From: Cruorifilaria tuberocauda
Lineage: Eukaryota; Nematoda; Chromadorea; Rhabditida; Onchocercidae
DNA length: 64,000 nucleotides
Assembly (NCBI GenBank): GCA_013365365.1
Contig: JABVXU010000183.1
Coordinates: 39,863 to 103,862, forward strand
Direction of reading: 5' to 3'
A model generated the notes under the pieces. That model saw nothing but the letters and a program-made list of their open reading frames with translations. It was not told where the DNA came from and did not search any database. Below, one piece after another: positions 26,001 to 37,814 of this stretch (positions are counted from its first letter, which is position 1; each line of letters begins with the position of its first letter). A program made the translations under genes and the position numbers.

Positions 26001-29000
26001 TTTTTTATTTCACTATTTTGACAAAAAAATTTTGCCATTAAAATTTTTTTACGATTTTGAAATGATTCGAAAGTCAAATCACCGCATATTCTAAGCATTA
26101 TCCAAACGGAGGAAGAAAACGGAGTTTAGGAATTCTGGTAAATATTGCGAACTAAGATTTTAGTATTAGTCAGTAATAGATCGAAAGATTTAAAGTGTTT
26201 AAAAGGGTCGAAAAGAGAATACAATTCGAAACCTTAGAATTATTTCTTATTGAAGAAAGCGAGTGAGTTTCTTTCGAAAAAGTGCTGTTTAATTTTAAAA
26301 GAGATTAATGGAAAGCAAATGCATGTGAGGAAGGGTAGCATGATTGAAATAAATGAATTTTCCGTGTAAATTGACAAAGCGACCAATCTGTCGCTTCCGT
26401 TTCCCATTATGATGACAGGGATTTGAAGTAGTAATATACTTGAATAAAGTGCATGTGTCCTTTTAATTATAAGCGATAGGGGAATATGTTCAGCTGAGCT
26501 TTTAATCAACTTTGCTCCACAAAACAGAAATAATTGTCAGGAAATTTCAAATTAGTTTAACTTTCATTCAAAATTACATTCCACAACACAACTATTCCTT
26601 CTGTCTCGTTCATCAAAAAACATAAACGAACGGTTTGTACTATAGTAGAAAAAGTGAATAGTAATTCAAGGTATTCACAAAAATATTGCAAACTTTTTAT
26701 TTTAAAAAAACTGAAATAATGAATGGTGGATTTGAGTAATTATCATGGCTTGGACATCAAAATCTTTTTCCTCACGCTACTGGCTGTAAATCACCTCGGG
26801 GAATTAAAATTCCAAATTTGTGCTTTTTTCTTTGATATGGCACACTGCTCAACGAACCGATACATATAGTAATTGAAAGGTTAATTGGTCTTTCGGTTTC
26901 AATTGCGTACTCTAATTCACTAGTGCGCGAAAATTCATAGAATTCATATTCATAGGATAGTGGTGCCCAATAAGGCTGGGCTATAAGATTAATGGAGCAT
27001 AGGTGAGACGAGTGCTCGTTTGGAAAGGATCTATCCAAAACATTGATATCCAGGAAAAAGCTAAAGTAGCGCAATCATGGTCTAGAACAAAGAGGAAAGA
27101 CCGATGAGCGAGGGAGCGGGGGAACATATGGCTCGCAATGGACATGGAAGCAATTATCAGCTCTATTGTTTCCATTAACTGTTTCATTAATGATAAATAA
27201 TAATTGTTATTAAGAGCAAGAAATAAGAGAGATATGTGGAAGCTCTAAAAATGCCTTTTGTATTTTTAAGGAATATTTTTTATTTTATTTCTCGGCTTTG
27301 CGACATTTCAGTGGGACAGATTGAAGGTGGTTGGCGAGATTGGTCTGCGTGGAGCTTGTGCTCCGTGAGTTGCGGACGCGGGTTGCGACGACGGTGGCGC
27401 TTATGCGATTCACCCCTTCCTCAAAACGGCGGAAATTTATGCAAAGGCAACTTTCTCGAATCCTTGAATTGCGATGCTGGTAATTGTACAGGTAAAAATT
27501 TTTCATGCAATCCCGAAAACACTGATTTTAGCAGGAAAAAAATAAAAGTAAAAGAAAATTTTTCAGAATCTCCAGCTATAAGTAACACAGAATGCTCCTG
27601 CGGATGCCTACTTAGCCATAACGCCGGAAGATTTTTCGCTCGAACATGTAAAGAGATCACTGATTGGACGTTGAAATCTCACGGGAAATTTCTGCATCTG
27701 AAACTAAAGCACGATTCGACGATAGCCAATCAGTTTAGACTTACAATTTATCGCAGCGTAGAAAAGCAGGTGCATTCTCATTCTCATAAAGTTCGCCATT
27801 CGACCAGCACGAAAATGAACCCATTGCTAAACTATAAAGCTCTTTTTCCAGAAATTTTCCATATCATGTGATAATTTCGTTTCAGGAATTAGTTTACGAT
27901 TCCGGAATAAGCAGCCATATTCTTGAAAACAATTTAGAATTGCTTTCGGAAGATTACTTCGTTATTTCACTTCTGAAAGTGAATAATTCATCAAGCATGA
28001 ATTTGGGAGTGGAAATAAATTTTGAATGGAAAAATGGTAAATCTTACGCGAAATTATTCTTTTCCGCACTATCATGAAATAATTTATGAATATCAAAATA
28101 ATCGAATACCTAATCTGAAAGATTTCTAAGTTTCATCAGTTCAAAATTTTGTTCTTGCTATTCTCAATAAGCTAGTGATGCCACAGAAACCATTGATATT
28201 GAAATCGCCAAACTTACTAGTTTTGGTTCTCACTTCGACTGGCAGACGCTTCTCGTCGTATTTTTCACTTTAAGCACAGAGCAGGGAACGGCATCTCTCG
28301 CAAGAAATCTGAAATGCAAGTCACCAAACGATGCCCATTGATCGCTATGGATGAAAACCATCTCTAGAATTTTCTATTTCAGATTAATCGCAGAACTTAT
28401 GCATATATTTGTTTTATTGCAGCAAGCGATGAGCTGATATTATCATCAATTACAACACTGAAATTATCACACACATGCATATTTTGTCGTCGTAATTTAT
28501 CGTTTCTCTTGTCAAGTTTATGCATAGTTTCAATTATATCTCTCCCACCACTTCTCTGCTCCTACGCTACCATCCTGGTTTTTCGGAAAGCAAAATGGAA
28601 GCGAAATCGACAATTGAGAATGGGAATGGGTAATTTGTTGGAGGAGCCGAGGTATCATATTATTCTGAAATTTCCATCCCTTCAGTAATTTATAATCCGT
28701 TTTATGATTAAATGTAATTTATCAGCAAATTCAAAATTAATATTCTTGCTTTACCAAGATTTATTTCAGACTTGATTTGGAAATGATACGATCCGGACAA
28801 ACAGACATAACCGAAATTAAATCAAGCAAAGTCGTTATCACGAAACGGTCTATCGGTATACAGCTTTCAGCATCATCGACTCCACGTTTTCTCCGTGATA
28901 AAGGTTAAAATTTGTGAGCAGTCCAAGTTTTTTAGATGTTATTACGTTAAATTTTCAAATTTGGAACATTTAAGTCCGAATGTTTCGTGATAATCAGTAA

Positions 29001-29356
29001 TTCGCAAGATATGTTACACCCCATTATTTTAGGGGTTCTTTGAACATTAACCTGAACATGTTGGCGTTTTGCATTCAGAATACAATACTCTTTCTGTTCT
29101 AGGAATATTACGATCTCGTACAACTGATTCACCACAGATGACTCCGCGTAACGATGAGCACTTATCATTATCATTCAATACCGATCACGATTTGGAATAC
29201 GATTATTATGAACCAGCCGTGCCAGGTTCATTCCTTACACCGGCGATCAACTTCTACTCTGATATCGATATTGAACAGATCATAGGTAGTTCGGAACTTT
29301 CATACAGCATGATAAGTAAACATGATGCTCATACACAAATTAATGATAACATATGA
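23069..29356 (+). CDS. Type I membrane protein with one thrombospondin type-1 repeat
   Basis: Eight exons: 23069-23656, 24372-24582, 27312-27491, 27567-27769, 27886-28036, 28423-28651, 28770-28903, 29103-29356; 1950 nt, 649 aa, phases consistent. Residues 1-22 are a signal peptide (hydrophobic run then VVCAG). Residues 23 to about 265 form a cysteine-containing ectodomain I do not recognise. A TSP1 repeat at about 272-325 starts [19 protein letters not shown], with the WxxW C-mannosylation motif and six cysteines. A CSCGC motif and a possible beta-sandwich segment (327-445) follow, then a transmembrane helix at about 470-498, a basic stop-transfer patch, and a roughly 150-aa acidic, Tyr/Ser-rich cytoplasmic tail. 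Order resembles vertebrate THSD1 or nematode MIG-21-type TSR receptors, but I cannot assign orthology. A cell-surface adhesion or guidance role is inference. Intron 2 is 2.7 kb. Confidence 0.75.
23953..24000. repeat. Perfect 20-bp inverted repeat (hairpin)
   Basis: Arms 23953-23972 (starts AAGGCTTTTC) and 23981-24000 are exact reverse complements, separated by an 8-base loop. It sits in intron 1 of the TSP1 gene. Next to it, the 14-mer AGGAAAAGAGAAAA occurs at 23941 and again at 23976. Could be a remnant of a small inverted-repeat element or a local rearrangement; no target-site duplication was evident. Confidence 0.85.
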
Positions 29357-30810
29357 TCTTATACTGAGCTTTTATTTATTTTCCATTTTCTTATTATTCA
29401 TGCAATTTCATTTTTCAGAGACCTCTTCTATTAAGAGCATTGTTTAGTACTACTTTGCTTAGCTTAAACTCATTTAACATATGGTCACATGACATTATCT
29501 ATCCACCACTAGTGATCAATTATAAAATGTTGAACTAATTGTTATAATAATCAGTGAATGTGCAACGATTATTTCTTCGAATAATTGGTATCGCAGAGGA
29601 GCTCATGAATTAATTCAACATCTTTTACCAGATAAATTGATAATACAGAATAGTCGGCTCCGAACCAATTGATTCTTCCCAGTAAGATCTGTTGTTCTTA
29701 CCATTATAAAGCTCAAAGCAAGAAAGGTTGAATGAAATAAATGAGAAAACTCGGCAAATACCTGTTGGGAATGGCTTAATTTAGCGACCAGAATATACTG
29801 ATCAATCTTCTCGGATATCCGATTCAATTTAGATATCAAGCAGTACGGATATGAATTACCGGGAAAGAGGGAGTTGAAGTATGTCTAAAGATTTGCTTTG
29901 AAATTTGGTTAACTTATGTATGTAACAATAAATGTGACACTTGAAATTTTCGAAATTCCAATTAATTAATCAGTAATTACTTACGAAAATGATTTGGCAT
30001 TTTTTAATAGCATTTGTAAATCCGAATGATTTTTCAAAAAGATTTTTCATCAATCACAAATCAGATAGAATTATGATAGAGACAAAGGATATATACCTCA
30101 CGGCTTTCATAAGGTTGAACAAATTATCAAATCATAAAATTGATGAAATTACTCAGTCATTAAAAAGAGTAATTATTACAAATCTGTTAAAAAATTGGCA
30201 CTTTGCTGAGAATATTTAATAATGAAAAAATTTTGAAGCAAATATTTAAGGATCAAATATCATTTCAATTAGCAAACAAATACGATCCGATGTTTCTCAA
30301 TCGAATAAAAAAAGCTCAGAAATCACAGTGAAGCTAGCAACAACAATAGAAACTTAAAGTGTAAGAAAATAGAAAAGTTTCTCTCAACTCTAAAATTCAT
30401 ACATTTATCTAAAACAGATTGCCCGCTGAAACATTTAAAGATTTTTCTTTAAAGTCTTTAGTAAGTGAAATATTTACATTTTGCTTTTGTAGTTATTTGC
30501 AGTTGCAGTTAACCAAGATGATAACCTACAGTATCCATACTTCTGTCCTACCAATGAAAGATTGTCAAACCAAATTTAAAATCTTAACACAACATGAAAT
30601 TGGAAAGCTCAGTTCATACTATTGAGGTATTCTTATAACTTTTGTCATAATTTCAAGCAATTGATAACTGAAATTCGTCCTTAATTCTATTTCGCTTCAA
30701 AACTTTCATTTAGCTAAATAAAAGAATTGTTTATTATTGGAAATCAGTGCTTTCTGATTCAAAACAACAAAATAAACATTTTATTCAATGTTTCGCTTCA
30801 CTTCAGTAAT
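29357..30810. other. Intergenic between convergent genes
   Basis: The 3' sides of the TSP1 gene (plus) and the DNase II gene (minus) face each other. No coding exon supported. The DNase II poly(A) signal lies at 30780-30785. Confidence 0.55.
30780..30785 (-). promoter_or_regulatory. Poly(A) signal of DNase II gene
   Basis: AATAAA on the minus strand, 26 bases past the stop codon at 30811, which would give a short 3' UTR. Confidence 0.55.
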
Positions 30811-32967
30811 TTAAATTTTACAGTTTTCCACCTGAAGAATTGATTTCCGATACAACTTCCAGACTTTCAGATTCTCGAAGCATATCGCCCCGCCTCCTCG
30901 TTTTTCTTGCGATTTCTGCAAGAAGAAAACTTCTCCTTTTTTCTCAAATTATGTAATTCTCATAAGAATAATTCTAGCTGTCATTATCGGTTTTACATTT
31001 GTCTTGAATTGTTTCTCTCGAAGGTCCATTCAAATTCGGAATCATGTTTGTAATCAGAGCTCATGTTATGATCAGGATCGTTCCTGTCGTCACTGAATGA
31101 TAGCGAGAGTTGAAACTCACGCGTTTCATCCAAAACTCACCTGTCTATTGATATCACTAACGCACACAAGTGGTTTCATTTCGGTTTTCCCAATAGCCCA
31201 CTTTGAATGGTCCTTATTGCTGGCAAACTTATTATCAGCAATACTCAGTTTCGCAACATTTAACACCTAAAGTAATTTGATGAAAATTAATCGAATCAAC
31301 ACTGAAATTTAAAGTACTTTTTAATAATTCCCTTCTCCCTCAATCCTTCTCCATATTTGATATGGATTTTTCACCAGCAAGTACGTGAAATAAGTTCTCT
31401 CAAAAAAGATGTTGCGTGGATCGTCCTCAGTGAAATCAAAAATCAAAGTTGTAAATTCTTTGCCTGAGTCTAAATCTGCCTAGATTTAATTTTTCAAAGT
31501 CAAACGAAAGTATAACTTTCGACCTTACTTCATATTCAGTAGAGCATTCTGAATTTAGATCTTTTGCAGCCCCGTTCATCCAAGTCTCAGCGAAAAGCGA
31601 TATTTTCATTTGCTTTGCAATCAAATCCGAATACAAATCTGACTTAGTTTGTCTTCAACAAGCTTTTTACGTTTTTTGATAGTTTGATAATTCGAAAACG
31701 GCGAAAGTTCAAAACAGAGAAGTTCAGACTTCCTGAGATTACTCATACATTATTCTTCTCTCGAATCAAAAAATTTATATTCCTTCCTTTCTACAAAGTC
31801 TACATATTATTGAGAAATGTTCGAAACCATCATGAACTATACCTCCCGTATATTTCCTGGTCTTTGCAAAATCATAGAAATCAGTGCCACCAATCGACTT
31901 GAAAACTTGAATTATTGATGTGTTGACGCTATTCACTCTTTTTAATGGTATCATCAGATCCTTCAGAAACGGAAAACGGCTGAAGAAACTTTTAGGTGCA
32001 TTCGCGTGGTACACTGCCGGGTAAATATATCTCATCGCTTCGACTAAATTTTTGAAATCAAATATTTTCCGACGCAATTTTATTTTAATGCGTTTATTAA
32101 AAAAAAAAAAGAATTATCAATGAATTACAAATCTCTTAAAATAATTACTTGCCAAATATTTGGATGGACACCGTCTTCAATGTGACACACAGGAATGACT
32201 GTCCATAAATTTCTCCGTTTTGAGCAAATGAGTAATGTTTGATTGGCGGAAACTTAGGTACGCTATGAAGGAGCCAGAAGCCGGAAATGTGCCCAAAAAC
32301 AGCGACACCTTTTGCGTGGGCAAAGTTCCCATGACTTTTTTTCTCTCCAACCGGTTTCTGATCATTATAAAAGAAATAAAATAGTTCCTGAAATGGAGAG
32401 CTATCATTAGAGTGTTAGGTCTAACTGTTGTTGGTTATAAAAGACGATTTCACAATTCACTTCTACTAACAATTAGTCAAAAGGACCTTTTCTGTGCTCT
32501 TATAATACTGCTTAAGAGTTACAGCAATAGCATTTTTCAGTGATTTTAGGTCTTCTGCTGGACCCCATTCGGTGGAATCTTTATCAGCGTAATGGAAAGA
32601 TGCACCTGGATATACCTGCCATTTGCTTTTGGGCTGTTTATATCCAACGAACCTAAATTATTTTAACTTAGGCATTTGGAAATTTCATCAGCATAGTCAG
32701 AGACGGGAGATTTTATTAAATTCTAAATGCAAATTAAACCGCGCCACATCAATTTTTCTAACAGTATGAAGCAGGAAAATTGTCGATTTGACAGTGAGAA
32801 TCAATTAATGAATAAATGAATTAATGAGGTTGTGACTTGAAGTCTTTCGATGGAATAGTAACAAACCAATCAACGGGTTTTCCGTGACGATCCTTGCAAG
32901 AAAATTGAGTCTTTATGATGTTAGTTGTTGCAACAATAATCAATAATCCACTCAGTTTGAAAATCAT
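30811..32967 (-). CDS. Deoxyribonuclease II (lysosomal acid DNase)
   Basis: Seven minus-strand exons: 32967-32837, 32652-32487, 32387-32153, 32043-31843, 31638-31529, 31266-31141, 30915-30811; 1074 nt, 357 aa (human DNASE2 is 360). A signal peptide (MIFKLSGLLIIVATTNIIKT) precedes FSCKDRHGKPVDWFV, the family start. Family blocks follow in order: FYNDQKP, HAKGVAVF with the HxK His about 123, GFWLLHSVPKFPP, GQSFLCVTLK, YIYPAVY, LFAETWMNG, the second HxK DHSKWAIG with His about 301, CVSDINRQ, and SQEKRGGGAIC. Both catalytic HxK motifs are intact. DNase II degrades DNA in lysosomes and of engulfed corpses; C. elegans has nuc-1, crn-6 and crn-7, and I cannot say which is closest. The exon 3-4 intron (32152-32044) works only as a GC-AG intron with donor GCAAGT; any GT donor breaks frame or deletes conserved residues. 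Confidence 0.93.
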
Positions 32968-35526
32968 TTTGTTTGAATACAGCGGGTTATAAATAATGGC
33001 AGAGATCACGGTGACGCACTGTCATGTAGTTGCGCTTCGAATACGTGGAAAATCTCCTTGAAAATATTAGATAGAGGAATGCGAATCCAATTCTTCTAAT
33101 CCGGAAGTTATCTCTTGAATTGTTCTTCATCAAGTAGTAATTACGGTAGATAGAATTTCATAAAGTAATATATCATCTAAAGCAATCTGCCTGTCTTTTA
33201 GTGTTGATGACAGAACCTAACTAATTTGGCCGTGATCTTCGGAAAGAATTTTTTTGCAACCAGGAATTGGGAAAATTTTTTTTCCAAATGTTATTTATCA
33301 GTGGTTCAAATTATATCGTCGAAGCATTCAGTCATTAAAAATTATCTTATCAATCTCTGTGCGACATTAGTCATCGTTATCAATATCATTAAATCTTTTC
33401 AAAAACAATTCGATGATTTACAATTTTACAGGTTACTCTCCTTTACTAATGAAAACAGATTGAACAATTGCATTTTTAATGAGCTGAACACAGAGATGAT
33501 TGGTACTGGTAAGTATTGGTAAGCAGTATGCACTTCTTCGTCTGCTTTAGTAACTTATTTTTGTTTATTTTTTACTCAAAGAGCTTTTGATTTGTGATAT
33601 AATGTTAAGAATAAATCTCATTTTTAAAAATGAAATCACTGAATTTTCATGAATATCATTGGACAGTCTGATTGGAAGTTATTTTGATTACTGTCTTGAA
33701 ATGAGCGGAGAGGAAAGTAAGATCAAAATGACAATAACTTTGTTATCATAGTCGCCACTTCATTACTTAATCGGGATTATTAATGCTTAAGTAACAGTCC
33801 ATTTTTGAAGTTTTAGTAAATAATTGAAATTATCAGAAGCTGAAACTATTTTTTAATTGAAAATATTAAAATCATGAAAGCATTTTACGGAAATTTATTT
33901 TGTAACAAATTATTGTTTAAAATTTTCAATCAAAAGATTAACGGTTGCGTTCACGAAATTACTTGTTTGTTTATGTTTACATGATTAATTGCCATTTTCG
34001 TTATTTAATTTCATCAGAAATTTCGAAACAACCAGTCTTTTACATCTGATGACTATTTTTCCTAATAAAATTTGAAATTATTGCTTATTTTAATCTTTGA
34101 TGTATAATTGACTATGAAAACTGCTCTTCATTTGATATCCTATTTCGGTCTGATTTCAGTCTTATTTCCAAACTTTCACTTTTACTTTTTCCTATTCCGT
34201 TGTTGCTGCCTTCGCTTAAAGGAATCGGGCTACAATTTTAATGAATCATTCCAAATTATAGTTTTCGGAATCAATAAGTCAACTAAGCAGTCAATTTAAT
34301 TATTGATAATAATCCTACAAAGTCTAAGAAGAAAAGTTCTGCAAAGAAAATCAACCTTTATCACATAATTTGACTGTGCAGAACAAGACTCTTACGAAAC
34401 GAAAAAAAACTGAGGCGAAATTCACAACAAAAATGACAAGTGAAGTAGAAGCAAAAATTTTATAGAAAATCAAAAATAAATTTCAAAATTCCAACCATAT
34501 GAGAATGTTATCATTTTATAACTTCATTTAAGCTCCAACTTTCAGGCTGAACAATCAATAAAACTTAAATTTAACGTCGCAAAATTTGAAATCGTGCATA
34601 ACAGCAATACAAAGAATCTCATTTTATAAACTCATCTATTAACAAAAAATTTATTTGTTTTGACGTTTGCTTGTCGACAGGTGAAGCAAAACGAGAAAAA
34701 ATACGAACAAATATAGAAGTAAACTGAACTTATTGTGATGAAAATCCTTTATATCTTATCTAACGTCTGATTAAATAAACAAAAATTCAGCCAGTGAGAA
34801 ATCCTCATCCATAAAGTGGTCGATTTAAAACATTCAACGAAGTTTATCTTCCTTTAAAGGACGTATTCGCGATGATATTTTTCACAAACCATTGATTATT
34901 ACATTCACATTCAGCTGAATTTGCTAATGGCATTAATTGAAAATAATTCGATGATTGCTCTACACACATGTGATTTTTCATTTATTTTCTTTACCTTGAA
35001 AAGTAACCTATAGAACACTGACAGTTCTGCAAAAGATGCACTCCAAGCATTTTCGCCGTATCAATTTAGATTTCGAGATAAATCGAACAGTTAATTAACA
35101 GCTAGGCCTACTTCTTGACATGCAACGATTTGGAGCAAACGAAGCAAACTCGAACTTAAAAAAACTAATTTACAGTTACCGAAAAATTGCTGCCATAGAT
35201 TACCACTATGAATCTTATTGCGCATGATGCGCTTTGTTCTTATCTAATAATCGATAAACAGGCTTCATAAAAATAAAAATACGAAGTCGAACACAGCACA
35301 GTTGAAGTCATACACGGCAATATCTTCCGTGCAACTTCACTATCTTTTCCATATCCATCAATCTTTATCCTACTCTGCTTATTTGCCCCTCTACCATTAC
35401 CATCAATTACGTTCCTTAATGCTTTGACAAGATTCTAGGTTCAATATTTAAATTTAATCAGGTTTTCTGACTTAAGTGAAGTTTTTTCAATCTCAGTAGA
35501 CATCCGAAAATATGTTATTCTAATCC
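32968..35526. other. Intergenic, left part
   Basis: The 5' flank of DNase II, then AT-rich sequence. The frames at plus 33226-33522 and 34108-34299 resemble no family. I searched by eye for an elongase histidine box upstream of 35527 and found no HxxHH. Confidence 0.5.
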
Positions 35527-35803
35527 ATGATATTGAAATCCAAGACCTTGATATACAAAATAAGTTTTGTTTGGAAACGTCGAACATGCAGCGCACGTGT
35601 AATTAGTGGGATCCAAGTGGCACAATTTCCTATTTGCTTGTTCGGCCTTCTCAAGATACGTCAGTTTTTGAATGCCGGGAAGAAATGTGAGACAGGCTAT
35701 AATGGACTAAGCATTCTAATCTACTCATCCTTCTTCACCTTATTCATTCGATTTTATATCAACAAATACGGAAAAGACTGTCTCGGCAGAGAAGTCTTCA
35801 AAA
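35527..35803 (+). pseudogene. ELO fatty-acid elongase-like C-terminal exon fragment
   Basis: One open segment reads FVWKRRTCSARVISGIQVAQ, then a Cys about 20 residues on, then IYSSFFTLFIRFYINKYGKD. This resembles the end of ELO/ELOVL proteins: W-K, I-x-x-x-Q-x-x-Q-F, a luminal Cys, and a final helix ending LFxxFYxxxY. A possible donor AG|GTTAAC follows at about 35804. No other elongase part (HxxHH box, KxxELxDT, NxxVHxxMY) was found within 2.5 kb on this strand. It may be a decayed gene copy, an exon of an unresolved gene, or chance hydrophobic similarity. The exact exon edges are not determined. Confidence 0.35.
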
Positions 35804-37814
35804 GGTTAACAAACTTTTCATCTATTTACAAGACAGCCAGGATGTCAATGTGATCACTGAACGGAGAATGACGAGGATATGAAGATGTCTGAACTCCCCC
35901 GCACAGATCGCTTTCCCTCCTCGCTGTTGTAGCGTCTTTTGTAGTTCATGAATAGTCTCGTTACGTTTAATGCTATCGACTGCACAAACGTAAGATTCTA
36001 ATCTTTCTCTCAAATGCGGAAATGACATTTCCGTCACTTAGCTTTAACTCCTTACAGTCAGTAGATATGTCTTCCACACTTATATTGGCAATACAGCTTG
36101 AAAATGTCTGAGTGCTAAAGTCGGATCTAAGTTTACTATAAAAAACCTAAACATCTGAGTGTTATGAATATCACATTTTAGTTTGTCGCTTTCGTGTAAC
36201 AGCAAAATGGAAAGGTGAGAAGTTGAACTTTGGAAAAGGAAATTCGAAACTGATGTCTTTACCAACCTCTCTCAATAATCCAAGAGAAGATTAGATATCA
36301 AAACGTGAATTTGTGCTCCATTATAGGTATTCAAAAGCATCAAACATCCAGAGCTCCTTGTCAACGCTCTGTTATTGCGAGAAAAGTAAATCTTCAAAGC
36401 CATAAATTGTATATCTAAACTGAACGAACAGACATGATATCAAAGTAAGGTACTTTTCTTCTTTTTCGTATCGAGTGATTTGTGACCTGACGAGAAGCAT
36501 TATGGAAATTCGCTCTTCTGGAAACTAAGCAATTAATCATCACTGATAGATATCGCGCTTGAAATATCATTTATTTACAAAGAAAAGATGAAACGTTAAG
36601 GCAAATCTTCCCCTCACGATTTGTAGTGGCTTTTCACAGGTTTTCTCGACGTCTTATTTCTTATTTGATATCAAAATATAACGCTGAAACCTATATCAAT
36701 CAATGAAATAACACTCCGTGTAGTTTTTAAACCCTGTAGCTGTATGATTACCTGTTTTAGCTGAGGAAGGAACTGAAACCTTTTACTTGAAGGATTTTAC
36801 TTAAGGTAACCAGAACGGATTGAGATCTCACAACCGATTCTAACAGAAATTTTTCATTGACGTAGGATGACTGAGTAAAATAATTCAGTATTACGTAAAA
36901 GAGTTAAAAAAAATGCGAATCATAAATTTTCAACTGTTCCATGGTACTTACAATAATGAAATCCGGTAATAAAACAGAAAATTTCATTGATAAATTACTT
37001 GATAAGTTTAATTTTGTGCAGATGTCGCTTAGTCTTGATCTGCTCTGCTTATTTGATTACTGCTTCTCTCTTGAATAGAGTCTTTCACTGTACACATATT
37101 GCTACTTCATTTCAAGTAGTCTGTGAAGCGATCTCATTGATCTATTCTAATGATAAAGTTTAAGTTCGCACTTTCCAACGTGACCTGCTTTCAACCAGTC
37201 TTTTAAAACTGCATAAACCGTCAGTTTTAAAAATATTGAACATGTGATGCATAGTTGCAAGGTCGTTCAAACTTCTGTCTTCAGATATAAATGGAAGAAT
37301 AACGAATTTTTGTTTTCTCGAACCAAATTCATCTTAGCAGTTATTAATCTTTCTCTCGAAGATCATGATGATTGTTCCGCAACCATTAACAAATTGCGTA
37401 ACCATTATTCCGCTATTGCTATCTATTAAAAATGCTCATGATACGTAAATATACTAAAATCTTATGTAAAATGTAAGAACAAGAAACTTATGAATAATAA
37501 ATAAAGCAAATCTTCATAAGTGAACCGGTTTGCTATATCACTCAACTTTACTATTGCAGATGTGAGATGTTTAGACTGTGAAAAAATTACGAAAGCTTCC
37601 CATAAGGCTTTCTTAAATACGAGAATCACCCACACATACATAAAGAAGCTATAGCTAGTAATATGAGTAGAGCAAATTATAGTATGCAATCGAAAAAGAA
37701 AAGATATAATAGTGAATTTATATTCAGAAACCTAAACAATGAATGTAAATTTCGATGAGAAAATTTCCCAAAATAAAAAATGTCAAATTATTATGCACAA
37801 ATCAATCGAGATAG
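35804..37814. other. Intergenic, right part
   Basis: AT-rich sequence with no supported gene, up to the 3' end of the hnRNP-U-like gene. Frames of 60-75 codons on both strands look random. Confidence 0.5.

Noticed and set aside
26772..27187. Overlapping minus frames inside the same intron
   Set aside because: Possible nested gene considered; no start context, splice structure or family match.
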